9,228 bases of DNA, from positions 1-9,228 of the forward strand of contig CAMWSZ010000091.1 in the NCBI GenBank assembly GCA_947177005.1. The letters are read 5' to 3'. A program made the translations under genes and the position numbers. This DNA comes from an uncultured Clostridia bacterium (GTDB lineage: Bacteria; Bacillota; Clostridia; Oscillospirales; Oscillospiraceae). The notes beneath the pieces are model-generated. The model searched no databases, was not told the origin of the DNA, and was given only the letters and a program-made list of their open reading frames with translations. Positions 6,454 through 9,228 of this stretch are shown in pieces. Numbering within the stretch: position 1 is the first letter of the stretch; each line of letters begins with the position of its first letter.

Positions 6454-6825
6454 TCAGTTGTCCTTTCTCGTCAATTTCTCCCCATAAAGGAATATTGTCT
6501 CAAAGAAGAATTCTTGGTAAGATCTCTGTCCTTGTGCTGCTGACACGATTGTAGCCATAGATTCTGCGGCATTCCGAGCACAGCCATAGCTCATCAACAG
6601 TTTGATGAAACGCTTTCTGCTGACGCACCGCCATTCCTTCGGCATCTTGATGCTCATTTCAACAGCAAGCGGTCCAAAGGTCCCTATGATCAGCGGTTCC
6701 GATCTTCCTTCATCCCAATCCGTGATCTCCAGATCCCCGTTAGGAGAACCGTCCAGCCGTGCTATCGTTTTCCCTTTGATCTCAACATAGCCGCAGAATA
6801 TGTTTTGTTCTTGAGGTCCCATCAT
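6454..6825 (-). CDS. hypothetical protein, 123 aa
   Basis: The start is an ATG-ATG at 6825/6822 that overlaps the TGA of the upstream 65-aa gene, with GGCAGGTG just upstream. The N-terminal half looks beta-rich (NIFCGYVEIKGKTIARLDG, EPLIIGTFGPLAVEMSI). The C-terminal half looks helical (RKRFIKLLMSYGCARNAAE, then a Phe-rich EFFFETIFLYGEK). No catalytic or metal-binding motif is evident and I do not recognise the family. It is a small accessory gene translated between the helicase and the coiled-coil protein. Confidence 0.7.
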   Translation of the reverse strand: MMGPQEQNIFCGYVEIKGKTIARLDGSPNGDLEITDWDEGRSEPLIIGTFGPLAVEMSIKMPKEWRCVSRKRFIKLLMSYGCARNAAESMATIVSAAQGQRSYQEFFFETIFLYGEKLTRKDN

Positions 6826-7019
6826 GCACCTGCCTTTTTCAACAAATACTCTATGATGCTGCCTTCCCGAATCAGCTCCGCGCAGGCCCTCGTGCCATCG
6901 CCGTGAAGTGCGTTAAAGCTTTTGATTTCCTGTTCCACCTGTCTGAGCGTCCAACCCTTCGGCGGCTGCATGCAGTCGATGATGTGTCCGTTCCTGTCCC
7001 TGTAGTAAATCAGAATCAT
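6822..7019 (-). CDS. hypothetical protein, 65 aa
   Basis: The frame extends back to 7052, but that would overlap the helicase gene. The ATG at 7019 follows AGGAGATGCGTC and lies ten bases after the helicase TAG. The protein begins MILIYYRDRNGHIIDCMQPP, then PKGWTLRQVEQEIKSFN, ending with LKKAGA. It looks like a compact beta-alpha domain. I do not recognise the family and see no active-site motif. The strong ribosome site and tight packing support it as a gene. Confidence 0.75.
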   Translation of the reverse strand: MILIYYRDRNGHIIDCMQPPKGWTLRQVEQEIKSFNALHGDGTRACAELIREGSIIEYLLKKAGA

Positions 7020-7029
7020 GACGCATCTC

Positions 7030-8431
7030 CTAAAAGAATTTTTTCCAGTCATCTACCACCGTCTTGGCCAGATCCTCTTTCTTTTCCAGCGCTGTTAAGA
7101 CCGTCTCATCAATGCTGTTTTCCACCAAAAGGTGAATATAGGAACAGACATTTCTCTGACCAATCCGGTGAATCCGCGATAGTGATTGCTCATATGTGGC
7201 ATAGTTAAAATTAACGCTGTAGTATACGCAGGTGTCCGCTGCCGTCAGGGTAACGCCGGTACCGGCTGTGTCGATCTGACCAACAAAGACCATTGTGTCG
7301 GGGTCCTCCTGAAACTGTTTGACAATGTCGCCGCGGGACTCCTTTTTAATTTCCCCGTAGATGGCGGCGGTCTTTTTGCGGCTCTTGCTCAGGATACTTT
7401 CGGAGAGCTTGATGATTTCCATCACCTCCGGGATAAACCGGGCGAAGATCACCAGCTTCTTTCCGCTTTCAACCACATAGTCCTGTAGAATGTCGGTCAG
7501 GACATCCAGCTTCCCCCGGCTCACCAGCTTTGGTTTGTCTGCATTGTCCTCCAGCAGGAACCCGCCGGTAAACTGCTGCAGGCGGAGGAGCTTCGTCAGA
7601 ACTGTAGCGGCGGTAATGGTGCCGCCGCCCTCCAGCTCCGCGACGCTGTTTCGCCGGAGCTGGCCGTACAGGTTCCGCTCTTTCTTGTTCAGGGTAATAT
7701 ACCGGTTTTCGAATGTCTGCTCCGGCAGGTCTATGGCCTCTTCCTTAGTTACGCGATAGGCCACGGAATATTCTTTTCTGATCAGCTGGTCCAAGTCCCG
7801 GTATCCAACAATCTGTTTGTTGTTGAAGCCGCCCATAATGGCGTACCGGTTCCGGAAGGCGTAGAAGTTCAGGCCGAATACAGTCGGGTCCAGGAACCGG
7901 TACTGACTGAAGATATCAATGGCGTTGTTCTGAACCGGCGTGCCGGAAAGGATCATCTTGTACCTGGCCTGGTCGCCGAGCTTATGCAGCGCCTTGCTCT
8001 GCTCGGCGTCGTGTGTCTTGATTCGCTGGCTCTCATCCGCGACGATCAGATCGGCGTCGTAGTCCAAGAGGGCCTCTCTTACTCCATCACGCCAGACCGC
8101 CTCGTAATTTATTACAGCCACCTTCAGCGCAGGGAAGGGGAAACTCTCCAGATCGCTCAGTTCCTTCAGCCGCTGCGCCTTTGTTCCCAGCATGGTACAT
8201 ACCGTGTATGGGAAAGAGGCATAGGTTGCCAGTTCCTTCGGCCACACGGCGCAGACGCTGGTGGGTGCCACGATCAGAACACGCTTAAGCTTCCCTATCT
8301 GGTATCCAGCTCCGACGATGGCGATGGCCGTTAATGTTTTGCCTCGCTAGCCGCAACCCATCTCGTGTGGGCTGCTACTCAAAGAGAAGACCGAAGCCTT
8401 TTCCTGTGGCCGCTACTTCTCTTGATTGCAT
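7030..8431 (-). CDS. SNF2-family DNA helicase, Walker A split by two TAG-led gaps
   Basis: The long part (8340-7030) is an uninterrupted SNF2/SF2 helicase. It has motif Ia (LIVAPTSVCAVWPKEL), DEAH-type motif II (VADESQ), motif III (LSGTPVQNN), a motif V region (DTAGTGVTLTAADT) and motif VI (SRIHRIGQ). Upstream in the operon, an ATG at 8431 with AGAGAGGTG seven bases before it opens MQSREVAATGKGFGLLFE and then hits TAG at 8377-8375. The motif I pieces E|MGCG|KTLTAIA continue in two different frames, separated by gaps of 16 nt (8377-8362) and 9 nt (8349-8341). Removing both gives a 458-aa protein, a normal phage SNF2 length, with intact motif I. Normal translation from 8431 yields only 18 aa, and restarting at the downstream GTG (8271) would lack the ATP-binding loop. 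It is therefore either a bypass-dependent gene or a very recent pseudogene. The usual PYQxxA segment before motif I is not seen. Confidence 0.8.
8341..8349 (-). other. candidate translational bypass gap 2 (GGC to GGC, 9 nt)
   Basis: Codon GGC (Gly, 8352-8350) is followed by TAG-CGA and a second GGC (8343-8341), then AAA-ACA (Lys-Thr of the Walker A GKT). Skipping the nine bases gives MGCGKTLTA. This is an in-frame insertion carrying a stop, so readthrough of the TAG would also keep the frame, giving GCG-x-RGKT. It begins with the same TAGC as gap 1 and also contains GAG. Confidence 0.5.
8353..8375 (-). promoter_or_regulatory. 8-bp hairpin around the gap 1 landing codon
   Basis: GCAGCCCA (8375-8368) pairs with TGGGTTGC (8360-8353) in the minus-strand RNA, with all eight pairs formed if one G-U is allowed. 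The loop is CACGAGA. The last base of the TAG stop forms the base of the stem and the landing codon GAG lies in the loop. A hairpin holding the stop codon just after the take-off site is a known requirement of T4 gene 60 bypassing. The base pairing is read directly; its role is inferred. Confidence 0.55.
8362..8377 (-). other. candidate translational bypass gap 1 (GAG to GAG, 16 nt)
   Basis: Codon GAG (Glu, 8380-8378) is followed at once by TAG, then CAGCCCACAC, then a second GAG (8364-8362), after which the helicase frame resumes with ATG-GGT-TGC-GGC (MGCG). Take-off and landing codons are identical and the stop codon follows the take-off codon directly, as in T4 gene 60. The gap is not a multiple of three, so stop-codon readthrough would leave the helicase frame. 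Hopping restores FEMGCG, the expected helicase motif I. The gap can form a hairpin with its downstream flank. Confidence 0.55.
8379..8425 (-). promoter_or_regulatory. stem upstream of the take-off site
   Basis: TCAAGAGAAG (8425-8416) can pair with CTTCTCTTTGA (8389-8379), ten pairs with one bulged base. Its 3' strand includes two bases of the take-off codon GAG, so it could re-form behind a ribosome paused at the TAG. In T4 gene 60 a hairpin 5' of the take-off codon helps launch the ribosome. Here the similarity is positional only, and the purine/pyrimidine-rich arms make chance pairing possible. Confidence 0.35.
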
Positions 8432-8961
8432 TAGGCATCACCTCTCTTTCCTAACTGGACACCGCTTTCATCCGGATGGGCGGCGTGATATGCAACGTGT
8501 TCCTGCTGACTCGCAAAAATCATGAGATTTTCGGGCCGGTTGTCATGCTTATCTCCATTGATGTGGTGGACCACTTCTCCAGGCTGGAGCGGTCTGCCGA
8601 TCATCTTTTCTGCCACCTCTCTATGGATTCGCTTCCCCAGGTGCCGTTTGTAGGCATCCTTTCCGGCAGATCTGACGATCTTTTTTCTGCTGGCACTCGC
8701 TTTTTCACGGCTCTCAATAGTCCATCCGCCATTTTCGCTCTTGGCTTTCCACTCAGAGTAGCAGGCCATTGAGCAGAAGTGAGTTTCCCACTTCGATTGA
8801 CTGATGGGCTTCTCTACCGTTTTCCCGCAGTTTGTGCATTGAAATTCAGCGCGCCGTTTCCGACTTTCATTAAAGCAATCCCAGCAGCAGAACCGTGAGC
8901 CCTTTCTGGCGTGAAACGGCTTCCCGCATTTTTCGCAGATGGCGTTTGGTTCTTTACTCAT
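8431..8961 (-). CDS. free-standing HNH endonuclease with two N-terminal zinc fingers, 176 aa
   Basis: This is a probable homing endonuclease. Two zinc-finger-like modules come first: C9-x2-C12 with C25/C26 and C29, then C42-x2-C45 with C63-x3-C67. A basic linker follows, then the HNH core. H113 is in KRIHREV, H132-H133 are in EVVHHINGDKHDN, N141 and N146 are in DNRPENL, and H155 is in SQQEHVAYH. All core residues are present, so it is likely active. It starts with ATGA overlap to the upstream gene and its TAA overlaps the helicase ATG (TAATG). There is no room for a group I intron: only about 50 bases separate it from the interrupted helicase motif. The position immediately beside a disrupted P-loop suggests that the helicase motif I DNA is, or was, its target. 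Confidence 0.88.
   Translation of the reverse strand: MSKEPNAICEKCGKPFHARKGSRFCCWDCFNESRKRRAEFQCTNCGKTVEKPISQSKWETHFCSMACYSEWKAKSENGGWTIESREKASASRKKIVRSAGKDAYKRHLGKRIHREVAEKMIGRPLQPGEVVHHINGDKHDNRPENLMIFASQQEHVAYHAAHPDESGVQLGKRGDA
8439..8447 (-). promoter_or_regulatory. ribosome binding site of the helicase frame
   Basis: AGAGAGGTG inside the last codons of the HNH gene lies seven bases before the ATG at 8431. A TGA at 8440-8438 closes this frame upstream, so the ATG at 8431 is the only ordinary start for the fragment leading into motif I. This shows that the short first exon-like segment is translatable and sets the N-terminus as MQSREVAATG. Confidence 0.65.
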
Positions 8962-9228
8962 CCGGGACCACCCTCTTTCTCCCGTTGGACCACTTCAGTG
9001 ATGAAGTTATCATCAAGTGCGGCCATAAGGCTCTCTATGTATTTCAAGCATTGGCGGAGGACCATCTCTGTTCCTTCCCGCTCCTGGAGCCTTGCTGCCT
9101 CGATCTCCTCTCGAAGGGCCGCATCAATGAATGCTCGGATGCGGATGCGGCTTGTGCTGACCGCTGTTCCCCGGATGCTCCTAAAGCTGTCAGGGAATCC
9201 CATATAAACCGCACGGTCATCCCAGTAT
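8958..9228 (-). CDS. unknown protein, possibly ribbon-helix-helix, 5' end outside window
   Basis: The frame is open to the window edge. The first in-frame ATG (9203) has no ribosome site and is preceded by plausible coding sequence (YWDDRAVY), so the gene probably starts outside. A beta-like stretch TSRIRIRAFID is followed by two helices (ALREEIEAARLQE and TEMVLRQCLKYIESLM), which fits the strand-helix-helix outline of ribbon-helix-helix DNA-binding proteins. The match is only by eye. The stop overlaps the HNH start (ATGA). It does not look like the missing N-terminus of the helicase. Confidence 0.5.
   Translation of the reverse strand, partial: YWDDRAVYMGFPDSFRSIRGTAVSTSRIRIRAFIDAALREEIEAARLQEREGTEMVLRQCLKYIESLMAALDDNFITEVVQREKEGGPG

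Noticed and set aside
7030..8271. Helicase as a 413-aa protein starting at GTG 8271
   Set aside because: That GTG lies within motif Ia (LIVAPTSV) and has no properly spaced ribosome site. The product would lack the ATP-binding loop, while recognisable motif I coding sequence continues upstream.
8341..8377. Amber (TAG) codon reassignment or suppression as the reason for the in-frame stops
   Set aside because: It could explain gap 2, giving GCG-x-RGKT, but gap 1 is 16 nt and would leave the frame even with readthrough. The helicase itself ends at TAG (7032-7030) and no other gene here has an in-frame TAG.
8377..8438. Small ORF MPNAIKRSSGHRKRLRSSL from ATG 8438
   Set aside because: It has a ribosome site too close to its start and reads a different frame from the GKGFGLLFE segment, which clearly belongs to the helicase.
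8341..8961. Group I or group II intron carrying the HNH gene
   Set aside because: Only about 50 bases lie between the HNH stop and the take-off codon, and the HNH frame overlaps the upstream gene. There is no room for a ribozyme core and I see no conserved intron elements.

Overview
The window looks like the replication/recombination module of a tailed phage or prophage of a Clostridia-type Firmicute. This is inferred from GC-rich coding sequence, AGGAGG-type ribosome binding sites, and the combination of SNF2 helicase, D5-type primase-helicase, HD hydrolase and VRR-NUC-like genes. Every gene I can support is on the minus strand, so the order of transcription is from high to low coordinates. 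Most junctions are ATGA/TAATG overlaps or gaps of a few bases, as expected of one long polycistronic unit.

In transcription order: a partial unknown gene that may be a ribbon-helix-helix protein (9228-8958); a free-standing zinc-finger HNH endonuclease (8961-8431); an SNF2-family helicase (8431-7030); small unknown proteins of 65, 123, 148 and 163 aa; a 297-aa protein with an SSB-like acidic C-terminal tip; a stem-loop and a possible 17-codon leader; a 793-aa primase-helicase; a 180-bp non-coding interval with iteron-like inverted repeats and AT-rich DNA (candidate origin); unknown 185-, 68- and 70-aa proteins; an HD-domain phosphohydrolase; a 54-aa Cys-rich protein; and the start of a VRR-NUC-like nuclease.

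The most remarkable part is 8341-8431. The helicase frame starts with a good RBS at the stop codon of the HNH gene. Its Walker A coding sequence (FE|MGCG|KT) is then interrupted twice. Each interruption begins with TAG directly after a sense codon and ends with a second copy of that codon: GAG-TAG...GAG (16 nt) and GGC-TAG...GGC (9 nt). Skipping both gives an intact motif I (FEMGCGKTLTAIA) joined to a helicase with all later motifs preserved. This is the layout of the translational bypass in phage T4 gene 60, where a homing endonuclease gene (mobA) also sits immediately upstream. The first gap can fold into an 8-bp hairpin with the stop codon at its base and the landing codon in its loop. I propose a homing-endonuclease/double-bypass cassette at a helicase P-loop. 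The main alternatives are a recently inactivated helicase or an assembly artefact.

The encoded set (primase-helicase, SSB-like protein, SNF2 helicase, HD hydrolase, nuclease) would together start and carry out phage DNA replication and recombination. No integrase, structural, lysis, CRISPR or RNA genes were seen.
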